This document shows positions 56,482 to 64,000 of a stretch of 64,000 bases of DNA, in pieces. How positions within the stretch are numbered: position 1 is the first letter of the stretch; the number at the start of each line of letters is the position of its first letter. The stretch comes from Winogradskyella bathintestinalis (GTDB lineage Bacteria; Bacteroidota; Bacteroidia; Flavobacteriales; Flavobacteriaceae): NCBI RefSeq assembly GCF_030407435.1, contig NZ_JASDDK010000005.1, positions 186,001 to 250,000 of the forward strand, read 5' to 3'. The notes under the pieces were generated by a model. It made no database searches. It saw only the letters and a list, made by a program, of their open reading frames with translations, and was not told the origin of the DNA. The position numbers were made by a program, and so were the translations under genes.

Positions 56482-58515
56482 ATGACTTCAGAAACTGTTA
56501 TTTACATAACACTTGCTGCAATTACAGCGCTAATTTTAGCGCTGTTTCAGTATTTTTATAAATCGAAATTAAATTCTCAACTTAAGTTAGTATTGACTGT
56601 CTTGAGGACAATTTCAATTTTCGCAATCTTATTGCTACTGATTAATCCAAAATTTGAGTCCTTTACTTACTTCGATGAAAAACCAACACTGGTCGTTGCT
56701 GTTGATAATTCGGAGTCGGTTATATATTTAAACCAAGATGACAGGGCTAGGGAAGTAGCCAACATTTTGCTAAATAATTCAGCTATCAATGAACGTTTTG
56801 ATTTACAGCCTTATCATTTTGGGAAATCTGTTCATTCCTTAGATAGTTTAAATTTTAATGAAAGACAATCTAACATAGCTTTAGCTTTAACGCAATTGGG
56901 GGACGTATATGCTGACCAAACGGCTCCAATTGTAATTTTGAGTGATGGGAATCAAACTTATGGTTCGGATTATAGTTTCATGTCACAAAAGGTTAACCAA
57001 CCTATTTATCCAATTATCCTTGGAGATTCTTCAGTTTATTCAGATTTAAGCATCAAACAATTAAATGTTAATCGTTACGTCTATTTAAAGAATAAATTTC
57101 CTATTGAAATTATTGCTAATTACAATGGAAATGAAACTATAAATACAGAATTAAAAATTTGGTCTGGTAATTCTGTAGTATTTAGAAAAGTATTGCAGTT
57201 TGACGCTTCAAATAATTCTGAAATTGTATCTACTGCGTTAATGGCAAATAGTGTTGGAGTAAAAACATATAGAGCAGAGTTACTAGCATTGGATAACGAA
57301 AAAAATAAGGTTAACAATTTAAAGAATTTTGGAGTAGAGGTTATTGATCAGAAAACAAACATCGCTTTAGTTTACGACCGAATGCATCCCGATTTGGGAG
57401 CCTTAAAAAAAGCAATTGAAAGTAATGAGCAGCGTACAGTTTTAATATTAAAACCAGTAGATTATTTAAGCACAATAAATGATTTTCAATTAGTTATACT
57501 ATATCAACCAAACCATAACTTTAAGCAGGTTTTAAAAAGTGTTTACGATCAAAAATTAAACTCTTTCATTATTTCTGGTAAAACCACTAACTGGAATATC
57601 TTAAATGGAAGTCAAACATATTTTAAGCAAAAAATAACCCAACAGACGGAGAATTTTCAGCCTAATTTAAATCCAAATTATGAAACCTTTATTGTAGAAA
57701 ACCTTAATTTTAATAGTTTTCCTCCGTTAGAATCTGAATTTGGCGCTCTAGAAATTTTAGTACCACACGAAACGTTGTTGTATAAAATGGTTGACGGCAT
57801 AACCACTGAAGATATATTATTGGCCACCTTAGAAGATAATACAACGAAACATGCAGTGCTTAATGGTGAAAATATATGGAGATGGCGCGCACAATCCTTT
57901 TTAAATACCAACACCTTCAATAGCTTTGACGAGTTTATTAATAAACTCGTTCAATATCTAAGTTCAAATAAGAAGAGAAAACGTATTAACATTGATTATA
58001 AATCTTTCTATAACGGTAATGATGACGTTATTGTATCGGCTCAATATTTTAATAAAAATTTTGAATTCGATGATACGGCTTCGTTAAGCATTACATTGAA
58101 AAATAAGGATAATGCAAGTATTAGGCAGGTCCCGCTTTTACTTAACAACGGAAATTACAGGGTGGACTTAAGTGGTATTGAGCCAGGCGATTATGATTTT
58201 ACCGTTAAGCATAATCTTGAGTCAGTGGCTACTTCTGGCAGTTTTCAAATTCTAGAATATAATGTAGAGCAGCAGTTCTTAAATGCAGATATTTCTAAAC
58301 TTAAATCTTTAGCAAATACTAGTGGAGGTGAAGCTTATTTTCCTACGGAATCAGAGTTGTTAATAGAGCATCTACTAAGCGACAATCGCTATAAAACTAT
58401 TCAAAAAAGCATTAAAAATATCGTACCTTTGGTGGATTGGAAATATTTACTCGGTTTAATAGCTTTAAGTCTTTTTATGGAGTGGTTTATTAGAAAATTT
58501 AACGGATTAATTTAA
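56482..58515 (+). CDS. VWA-like membrane protein of unknown function
   Basis: The 677-residue protein has two N-terminal membrane helices (about 5-25 and 38-56), a von Willebrand A-like domain with the MIDAS pattern Asp75-x-Ser77-x-Ser79 and VILSDGNQTYGSD, then a long beta-rich extracytoplasmic region and a final membrane helix (about 655-671) with a short cytoplasmic tail. The layout recalls Bacteroidota aerotolerance-type BatA/BatB or DUF-containing VWA proteins, but I cannot assign a role. The prohibitin gene follows after 10 bp, so they probably act together in the membrane. Confidence 0.8.
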   Translation: MTSETVIYITLAAITALILALFQYFYKSKLNSQLKLVLTVLRTISIFAILLLLINPKFESFTYFDEKPTLVVAVDNSESVIYLNQDDRAREVANILLNNSAINERFDLQPYHFGKSVHSLDSLNFNERQSNIALALTQLGDVYADQTAPIVILSDGNQTYGSDYSFMSQKVNQPIYPIILGDSSVYSDLSIKQLNVNRYVYLKNKFPIEIIANYNGNETINTELKIWSGNSVVFRKVLQFDASNNSEIVSTALMANSVGVKTYRAELLALDNEKNKVNNLKNFGVEVIDQKTNIALVYDRMHPDLGALKKAIESNEQRTVLILKPVDYLSTINDFQLVILYQPNHNFKQVLKSVYDQKLNSFIISGKTTNWNILNGSQTYFKQKITQQTENFQPNLNPNYETFIVENLNFNSFPPLESEFGALEILVPHETLLYKMVDGITTEDILLATLEDNTTKHAVLNGENIWRWRAQSFLNTNTFNSFDEFINKLVQYLSSNKKRKRINIDYKSFYNGNDDVIVSAQYFNKNFEFDDTASLSITLKNKDNASIRQVPLLLNNGNYRVDLSGIEPGDYDFTVKHNLESVATSGSFQILEYNVEQQFLNADISKLKSLANTSGGEAYFPTESELLIEHLLSDNRYKTIQKSIKNIVPLVDWKYLLGLIALSLFMEWFIRKFNGLI

Positions 58516-58525
58516 AAAATAAAGA

Positions 58526-59341
58526 ATGGAAAAATTACCAAAGGTTGGATTACCGATATTAATCGGAATAGTATTATTAATAATTATAATTGCAAAATCT
58601 GCCGTTACAATAGATTCTGGAGAAGCTGGAGTTTTATTTAAGACATTTGGAGAAGGTGTGGTTATTGATGAACCACCGCTGGGAGAAGGATTTCATATCG
58701 TTGCACCATGGAATAAAGTGTTTGTCTATGAAGTGCGTCGTCAAGAAATTTTCGAAAAAATGAAAGTATTGTCTTCGAATGGATTAGATATTCAGTTAGA
58801 TGCTTCCATTTGGTATCAACCAGATGAAAGTCAATTAGGATTGTTACACAAAGAAATTGGTGATAACTATTTAAACCGAATTATTCTACCAACAATTAGA
58901 TCTGCCGCACGAAGTGTCGTTGGTCGTTATACGCCAGAACAATTATATTCTAGTAAGCGAGATGCTATTCAGGAGGAGATTTTTGAAGAAACAAAAAAGA
59001 TAGTCGACGGTCAATTTATAATGATCGACGAAATTTTAGTTAGAGATGTTACTTTACCTCCAACAATTAAAGATGCTATTGAGCGTAAATTAAAACAAGA
59101 ACAAGAGTCTTTAGAATACGAATTTAGACTGGTTACTGCAGATAAAGAAGCACAACGACAAATTATTGAAGCGCAAGGTAAAGCAGATGCTAATAAAATT
59201 CTAAGTGCTTCGCTCAACGATAAAATTTTACAAGATAAAGGTATAGAAGCAACGATTAAATTATCTGAATCACCAAATAGTAAAGTTATAGTTATTGGTT
59301 CTGGTAAGAGCGGTATGCCTATTATATTAGGAAATCAATAG
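58526..59341 (+). CDS. Prohibitin/SPFH-domain membrane protein
   Basis: The 271-residue protein has one N-terminal membrane helix (about 9-27), an SPFH domain (about 28-200; RRQEIFEKMKVLSSNGLDIQLDASI), and a C-terminal coiled-coil with the DKEAQRQIIEAQGKADA region. Prohibitins form rings in membranes and modulate proteases such as FtsH. No signal peptidase site is present, so the helix is an anchor. It is the last gene of the fabG/VWA/prohibitin run and ends at a clear terminator. Confidence 0.92.
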   Translation: MEKLPKVGLPILIGIVLLIIIIAKSAVTIDSGEAGVLFKTFGEGVVIDEPPLGEGFHIVAPWNKVFVYEVRRQEIFEKMKVLSSNGLDIQLDASIWYQPDESQLGLLHKEIGDNYLNRIILPTIRSAARSVVGRYTPEQLYSSKRDAIQEEIFEETKKIVDGQFIMIDEILVRDVTLPPTIKDAIERKLKQEQESLEYEFRLVTADKEAQRQIIEAQGKADANKILSASLNDKILQDKGIEATIKLSESPNSKVIVIGSGKSGMPIILGNQ

Positions 59342-59372
59342 ACTCTATAACTAGAGACAATTATTAATTTAT

Positions 59373-59409
59373 AAAAGCCCTTTTGATAATTCATCTTAAG
59401 GGCTTTTTT
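59373..59409 (+). terminator. Rho-independent terminator after the prohibitin gene
   Basis: A 10-bp perfect core stem (59373-59382 with 59398-59407) is followed by a T-run. It lies 31 bases after the stop codon. Confidence 0.85.
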
Positions 59410-59523
59410 ATGCCTTAATTTTTGGATAAAAAATTAAAAATGAACCGTTTAACGATTATATTCAATATTTTAATAATTTCATCGTTAATAAAGGTAATTT
59501 GCCGACATTAAATCCCAAATCTT

Positions 59524-62500
59524 ATGAAATTTTTAAAATCGACCTATTTATTATTAGGTGCATGTCTATTTTTTACGTCTTTTTATGCGCAGCAACGCTG
59601 TGGGTTTGATGACCAAAGAGCAAGTCAATTACAAGATCCTAGTTTTGCTGCTATGTCAAAAGCTGCTGAGCAAAGAATTCAGACCGCAATAGAAAATAGA
59701 AGTTATTCTAGAATGGCTGGTACAGTATTAACTATACCGGTCGTAATCCATGTATTGCATTTAGGAGAAACAGTCGGTACAGGTACCAATATTTCTGATG
59801 CTCAGATACAAAGTAGTATCGATAATCTTAATGATTATTATAGGGGCCAAATTCCGAGTAGTCCTGTAGATTTTGAAATCGAATTTGTCTTGGCGAAAAG
59901 GGATCCAAGCTGTAATGCCACCACAGGAATTAATAGGGTTGATGCTTCTGGACTTCCAGGCTATTCTAGTAATGGGGTTAACGTTAATAACTCTAATGGT
60001 GCTAGTTATAATGATATAGTAACTTTAAGTAGTTGGCCTCAAACTGAATATTTTAACGTTTGGGTAGTTTCTGAATTAGATGGAAATAATGGAGGTTATG
60101 GTTTCCAAGGCTATGCCTATTTTTATAATGAAGGTTTTGGTGGTCATGGGTCTGTAATGATGTCGACCGTTTTTGGTTATGATCCTGGTAATATAAATGG
60201 TTGGGGGCTTAATTCCAATGGAGATAATAGTACCGTTGTTCATGAAGTCGGACACTTTTTTAATTTGTATCATACTTTTCAAGGCGATGGCGATGGCGAG
60301 ACCTGTCCTGCTGATGTTACGGTTGGAACAAACAGTGATGGTTGTGCCGATACAGTCCCACATAAAAGAGAAACGAGTTCATGTCCAACAATTAATAGTT
60401 GTACGCTATCACCTTGGGTTGATAATAATACTAGAAATAATATTATGAGCTATTATAATTGCGCTGATAGATTAACAAATGATCAGAAAACAAGAGCTCG
60501 TGCCGCCATGGAAGAGACCTCAATTATTAACTCTAAAGGAGGTATTGCTCCAGACCCTACATATGCTGCGCCTGTAGCAGCATGTGCGAATAATGCTACT
60601 TCAAGCAATTATTCTGGTATTACCAATGTAGAATTAAATGGTGTTAACTATGGAAGCTGGACATCAGCATCTGATGGAGGTAATTTAGATTTAACGGGTG
60701 ACTGTAAATTATATTTTGAAATAGATTCAGATACTTCAAATACATTAAATACCACAGTGCTTAGTGTAAACATCCAACAATTAGGGGTTTGGATTGATTG
60801 GAATGATGATGGAGATTTTGAAGATGAGGCTGAATTACAATATTTAGAAAATGATATTAACGCGTCTATATCTAATGAAGTCTCAATAAGTATTAACTTA
60901 CCAAGCACAATACCTTATGGCGATTATGTAAGAATTAGATTAATAACTGATTTAGATTATGATGAATATGGAGATGTGGGCCCTATAAATTCGGGCTGCT
61001 ATACATCATTAGTTTATGGTCAATCTGAAGATTATTCTATTTATATAAAGCCTAAAACAGGCGGAGAAACATACACCTATAATAATGATTGGTCACCAAG
61101 TAATCCCGTAGGCATATCTACTTCTATCGATTATATTGTCATTGAAGCTGGTGCGGCTACTATTTCGGCTAATACTGTTTGTAGTACAATTACGGTGAAT
61201 CCTGGTGCAGCTTTAACAATTGATTCTGGGGTGAGCGTAACAGCAGTAGCTGTAGATCTAAATTCTACTTCTCAAATGTTTTCTAGTTTAATTTTAGATG
61301 GCTCAATTACTGGAGTGGTTAATTATAATAAACATACATCAATAGTAGGCACTAATGATTTAATTTCTGCCCCAGTTTCTGGGCAATTATTTCCAGCGTT
61401 TGAAATTGTAAATGATAATTTGGCTGCTTCTGGTAATATCAGAGCTTTTGCACCATATAATACCTCGGTGGGTGAATATCAAAATTATGATTTACTTACT
61501 AATGTTTTAACTACAATAGATGCAGGTAAAGGTTATAGGGCTGCAACCACCGATGATGGTAACTTAACATTTACAGGTGTTGTAAGGTCTGATGATGTTC
61601 TTGATGTTCCAATTTCAGATGCGGCAGCAGGCTTTGCTTGGAATCTAATTGGGAATCCATATCCCTCTTATTTAGATTTTGAAGTCTTTTTTACGACCAA
61701 TGCGAGTCAATTAGATGCGAATAGTGAATTTCAAGCTATTTATGGTTATGATGGCAATGCATCCAACGAGTGGACGGTTTGGAATTTAGCGACAATCGCA
61801 GATAAAACAGTAACAGAACTTATTGCACCAGGACAAGCTTTCTTTGTTAAATCTAAAGCGACAGGCGGTTTAGTTGATTTTACCACTAATATGCGCCGAA
61901 TTGGTAGTTCCGATGATTTTATTGTTGGTCGTAATAATAATAATAATAATAATGTAGCATTATGTGAACTGAATTTAACCAGCGCGAATAATAATGCATC
62001 TACAAAAATCTATTTTATAGAAGGTACAACGAGAGGATTAGATGTTGGCTATGATGCAGGAGCATATCGTGGTAGTGCATCTGAATTTTCAATATTTTCT
62101 AATTTGGTTGAAGATAACTCTGGTTTAGATATAGCTATTCAGTCCTTACCGTTTAATGATTTAAGTGATGTCATTATTCCATTAGGTATTAATGCCCCAG
62201 CAAATGAACAATTAACTATTTCCATTGCTGATGTTTCAACTGTACCTTCTGGCACCAATGTCTACTTAAATGATACTTATGAAAATACGTATACTTTATT
62301 AAATACTTCTGATTATATATTTACACCAACAGAAACATTAGATGGCACAGAACGTTTTAATATTCAATATGCCACTCAAACATTATCTAATGATGATAAT
62401 GAATTTACTAATTTACAAATCTATACTACAAAAACACCTAGACAAGTAATAGTTAAAGGTGAATTAAACCATGCGACGTCCGCAAACTTATATGATATTC

Positions 62501-62646
62501 AAGGACGTTTGGTTTTAAGTTCAGAACTAAATAGTTCAAATAGATTGAATTCTATAAATGTTTCAACTTTAAGTACAGGGATTTATATTATAGAGCTAAA
62601 CAGTGGTGATGACCGTAAAAGAACGGAAAAGTTAATAATTAATTGA
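59524..62646 (+). CDS. Secreted M43-family metalloprotease with GEVED and T9SS sorting domains
   Basis: The 1040-residue protein has a signal peptide (about 1-22, ending FYAQQ), a pappalysin-like M43 protease domain with zinc site HEVGHFFNLYH (His240, Glu241, His244, His250) and Met-turn NNIMSYYN (about 305-312). A GEVED-type beta domain follows (about 400-505; WIDWNDDGDFED), then a long beta-rich region and a T9SS-type C-terminal sorting domain (about 965-1040; LYDIQGRLV and GIYIIEL). It should be a surface or secreted protease. A run of seven Asn residues at about 804-810 comes from seven AAT codons. It stands alone between two terminators. Confidence 0.9.
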   Translation: MKFLKSTYLLLGACLFFTSFYAQQRCGFDDQRASQLQDPSFAAMSKAAEQRIQTAIENRSYSRMAGTVLTIPVVIHVLHLGETVGTGTNISDAQIQSSIDNLNDYYRGQIPSSPVDFEIEFVLAKRDPSCNATTGINRVDASGLPGYSSNGVNVNNSNGASYNDIVTLSSWPQTEYFNVWVVSELDGNNGGYGFQGYAYFYNEGFGGHGSVMMSTVFGYDPGNINGWGLNSNGDNSTVVHEVGHFFNLYHTFQGDGDGETCPADVTVGTNSDGCADTVPHKRETSSCPTINSCTLSPWVDNNTRNNIMSYYNCADRLTNDQKTRARAAMEETSIINSKGGIAPDPTYAAPVAACANNATSSNYSGITNVELNGVNYGSWTSASDGGNLDLTGDCKLYFEIDSDTSNTLNTTVLSVNIQQLGVWIDWNDDGDFEDEAELQYLENDINASISNEVSISINLPSTIPYGDYVRIRLITDLDYDEYGDVGPINSGCYTSLVYGQSEDYSIYIKPKTGGETYTYNNDWSPSNPVGISTSIDYIVIEAGAATISANTVCSTITVNPGAALTIDSGVSVTAVAVDLNSTSQMFSSLILDGSITGVVNYNKHTSIVGTNDLISAPVSGQLFPAFEIVNDNLAASGNIRAFAPYNTSVGEYQNYDLLTNVLTTIDAGKGYRAATTDDGNLTFTGVVRSDDVLDVPISDAAAGFAWNLIGNPYPSYLDFEVFFTTNASQLDANSEFQAIYGYDGNASNEWTVWNLATIADKTVTELIAPGQAFFVKSKATGGLVDFTTNMRRIGSSDDFIVGRNNNNNNNVALCELNLTSANNNASTKIYFIEGTTRGLDVGYDAGAYRGSASEFSIFSNLVEDNSGLDIAIQSLPFNDLSDVIIPLGINAPANEQLTISIADVSTVPSGTNVYLNDTYENTYTLLNTSDYIFTPTETLDGTERFNIQYATQTLSNDDNEFTNLQIYTTKTPRQVIVKGELNHATSANLYDIQGRLVLSSELNSSNRLNSINVSTLSTGIYIIELNSGDDRKRTEKLIIN
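61933..61953 (+). repeat. (AAT)7 microsatellite encoding poly-Asn in the M43 protease
   Basis: Seven consecutive AAT codons lie in a linker between domains. Length changes in multiples of three would only alter linker size. Confidence 0.8.
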
Positions 62647-62673
62647 TAGTTGAGTAGAAGTAGCTCATGTAAT

Positions 62674-62710
62674 ATAAAGCTGCCATATTCGCTAAATATG
62701 GCAGCTTTAT
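62674..62710. terminator. Bidirectional terminator between the M43 protease and DUF5694-like genes
   Basis: A 16-bp perfect stem (62674-62689 with 62695-62710) encloses a 5-base loop and lies between convergent genes. A T-rich stretch follows. Confidence 0.88.
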
Positions 62711-62733
62711 TCTTTCAAAATTTATATTCTGGT

Positions 62734-63681
62734 TTATTCTTCATAAAGAACCACTTTTAAACTAGGATAATTTCGTTTAAGTTCTTTTTCTAAACCAATA
62801 ACATGCGAGGCACCTACTATAACTATATTTCGTGCAGAATTTGAAGCGATAACTTGGTTAGCAATATTATTGGCCATTCTCATATTTCTTTCATTCCAAT
62901 AACGTTTTCCATCCGTACAGCCTTTCGTTGCCGTACGCACATAATTAAAAGAACTTAAATTATGTAAACGTTCTAACGATTTGCGTTTATTAGTATGCTT
63001 GCCAAGTCCTCTGAATAAGGCAGGTATAATAGCCGCATTATATTCTTTCTTGTTGAGTTTAATATTTATTGCATTATTACCGTTAGATTGACCTTCTTTA
63101 GAACATTTAGACCATGCAGCATGATACTCTCCATTGGTTTGCTGATCGTCCATAGATTTTAATAATTTAATATTTTCAGCTAACGCAAGTTTAAAAGTTA
63201 AATCACCATCCTCGTGTCGTGTTGGTTTTTTAACTCCCGTATAACCATGCTTTTTAATATAATTGTAAAATTCATAATTAGCATTATCTCTTTGATAGAT
63301 GAACGATGAAATCATAAAATCTAAATCTGCAGCAGACATATCCTGAAATGATTTTTCTAAAATAGCATTGTATTTTTCTAAATCAGGATTAAATATGTTC
63401 TTAATAGAATCAGACAATTGATAAAAAGCTTGATAATTTTTGGACCAACCATTTTTTAAATACGACCAACTTAAAGAATCATTTCCTTGTGGACTTTCAA
63501 CATAAATAGCAAGAGGACTGTATTTTTTAGCACGTTTTAGTATCGGTTTGTAACTATGCTTAACGATTTTTGGAACCGTATGCATCGTTCCAATAATTAA
63601 GACTTCTTTTTGTTCCATTTGTGCATTTACAGTTATAACTGACATGGATATTACAATAATAGAAATTAAAATAGTTTTCAT
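62734..63681 (-). CDS. DUF5694/TraB-like secreted protein of unknown function
   Basis: The 315-residue protein has a signal peptide (about 1-20, ending VNAQ). The body starts LIIGTMHTVPKI and ends with NIVIVGASHVIGLEKEL, a pattern like the TraB/PrgY/Tiki fold and the DUF5694 group, in which conserved His and Glu residues (here VESP near 63-66 and ASH near 291-293) may bind metal. The activity is unknown. It lies downstream of the LytTR gene on the same strand (95-bp gap). Confidence 0.75.
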   Translation of the reverse strand: MKTILISIIVISMSVITVNAQMEQKEVLIIGTMHTVPKIVKHSYKPILKRAKKYSPLAIYVESPQGNDSLSWSYLKNGWSKNYQAFYQLSDSIKNIFNPDLEKYNAILEKSFQDMSAADLDFMISSFIYQRDNANYEFYNYIKKHGYTGVKKPTRHEDGDLTFKLALAENIKLLKSMDDQQTNGEYHAAWSKCSKEGQSNGNNAINIKLNKKEYNAAIIPALFRGLGKHTNKRKSLERLHNLSSFNYVRTATKGCTDGKRYWNERNMRMANNIANQVIASNSARNIVIVGASHVIGLEKELKRNYPSLKVVLYEE

Positions 63682-63776
63682 AATAAGGTGCTTTTTTATA
63701 TAATTTATGTTGAAGCAAACCTAATTACGAAATTGCTGTTACACCAATTAAATACGGTGTTTGGGGCGAAATGGCA

Positions 63777-64000
63777 TCAATTTGTGGCGGAATTAATCGT
63801 CATTTTAATATCTTTCTGGTAAGTTTTAGAAATTGGCACTTCTATTTGGTGATTGAGTATAACGAAAAGTTTGCCATTTTCAGTTTTCCATTGCTGAAAG
63901 TGAAATGGATTAATGAGATATGAGCGATGTGCTCGAAGTAACTCTGGAAATTCGTTCGCAATAACCGAAAGTTTATTTCTAATTAAGGTTTTTTTTAGAT
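63777..64000 (-). CDS. LytTR-type DNA-binding response regulator, C-terminal part (5' end outside window)
   Basis: Minus-strand translation from the window edge gives 73 residues and then a stop at 63777. The peptide contains LLRAHRSYLINP and IEVPISKTYQ, the typical end of a LytTR DNA-binding domain. The rest of the gene, perhaps with a receiver domain or membrane region, lies beyond base 64000. Confidence 0.85.
   Translation of the reverse strand, partial: LKKTLIRNKLSVIANEFPELLRAHRSYLINPFHFQQWKTENGKLFVILNHQIEVPISKTYQKDIKMTINSATN

Noticed and set aside
60076-60448. Opposite- and alternate-frame ORFs of 83-95 codons inside the M43 protease gene
   Set aside because: They overlap the zinc-site region of a clear protease and show no independent motif.
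1-64000. Search by eye for tRNA, rRNA, CRISPR arrays, insertion sequences and integrases
   Set aside because: No cloverleaf-like gap sequence, regular spaced direct repeats outside coding repeats, or transposase/integrase motifs were seen. A tRNAscan or IS search could still find something I missed.

Overview
The window looks like chromosome from a member of the Bacteroidota, most likely the Flavobacteriaceae. It is AT-rich. Two large secreted proteins end in type IX secretion (T9SS) sorting domains, and a PorX-type T9SS regulator is present. LpxC and FabZ are fused, as in this phylum. Several promoters fit the Bacteroidota pattern (TTG or TTTG, about 16-22 nt, then TAnnTTTG). I saw no rRNA, tRNA, CRISPR array, insertion sequence or phage gene. 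Identifications come from motif recognition in the translated sequence; no database search was run.

Layout. 1-8576 is mostly housekeeping: the 3' part of a topoisomerase IV/gyrase A gene, a TerC membrane protein, an XRE regulator with a small lipoprotein, an M14 carboxypeptidase, an AsnC-type regulator, a DinB-fold protein, aroB and proline dehydrogenase. 8578-33598 is a surface-polysaccharide locus of 19 genes. It holds export and chain-length proteins (Wza-like, Wzc-like), a polymerase and flippase (Wzy/Wzx-like), five glycosyl- or phosphoglycosyltransferases, a PglF/PglE-like nucleotide-sugar pair and a deacetylase. It also has an unusual set of amide-forming enzymes: three different ATP-grasp proteins, two asparagine-synthase-like amidotransferases and a membrane-anchored transglutaminase-like protein. 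All of it is on the minus strand except one ATP-grasp/HAD pair (16330-17941). 34106-40081 encodes a 1991-residue T9SS protein with a pectate-lyase-like beta-helix and 17 Ig/PKD-like repeats. 40153-42707 holds UDP-glucose dehydrogenase and a UDP-glucuronate epimerase, which can supply uronic acids to the capsule.

42884-48850 returns to conserved genes: a DUF4258-like protein, alanine dehydrogenase, a tiny secreted peptide overlapping a membrane protein, tsaE, porX and an HD phosphohydrolase. 48989-56432 is a lipid A, translation and central-metabolism block (lpxD, lpxC-fabZ, lpxA, efp, a second lpxD-like gene, an NTF2-fold protein, sucD, fabG). 56482-64000 contains a VWA-like membrane protein, a prohibitin, a secreted M43 metalloprotease, a TraB/DUF5694-like protein and the C-terminal part of a LytTR regulator cut by the window edge.

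The genes suggest a cell that builds a bacillosamine-type, uronic-acid-containing and perhaps amidated or aminoacylated envelope polysaccharide, exports large adhesin- or lyase-like proteins through the T9SS, and carries the lipid A pathway nearby. The least conventional signals are the amide-forming enzyme set, the complementary cysteine pattern in the giant repeat protein, the operator cluster around the XRE/M14 divergent promoters, and the overlapping secreted micro-gene at 45071-45217.
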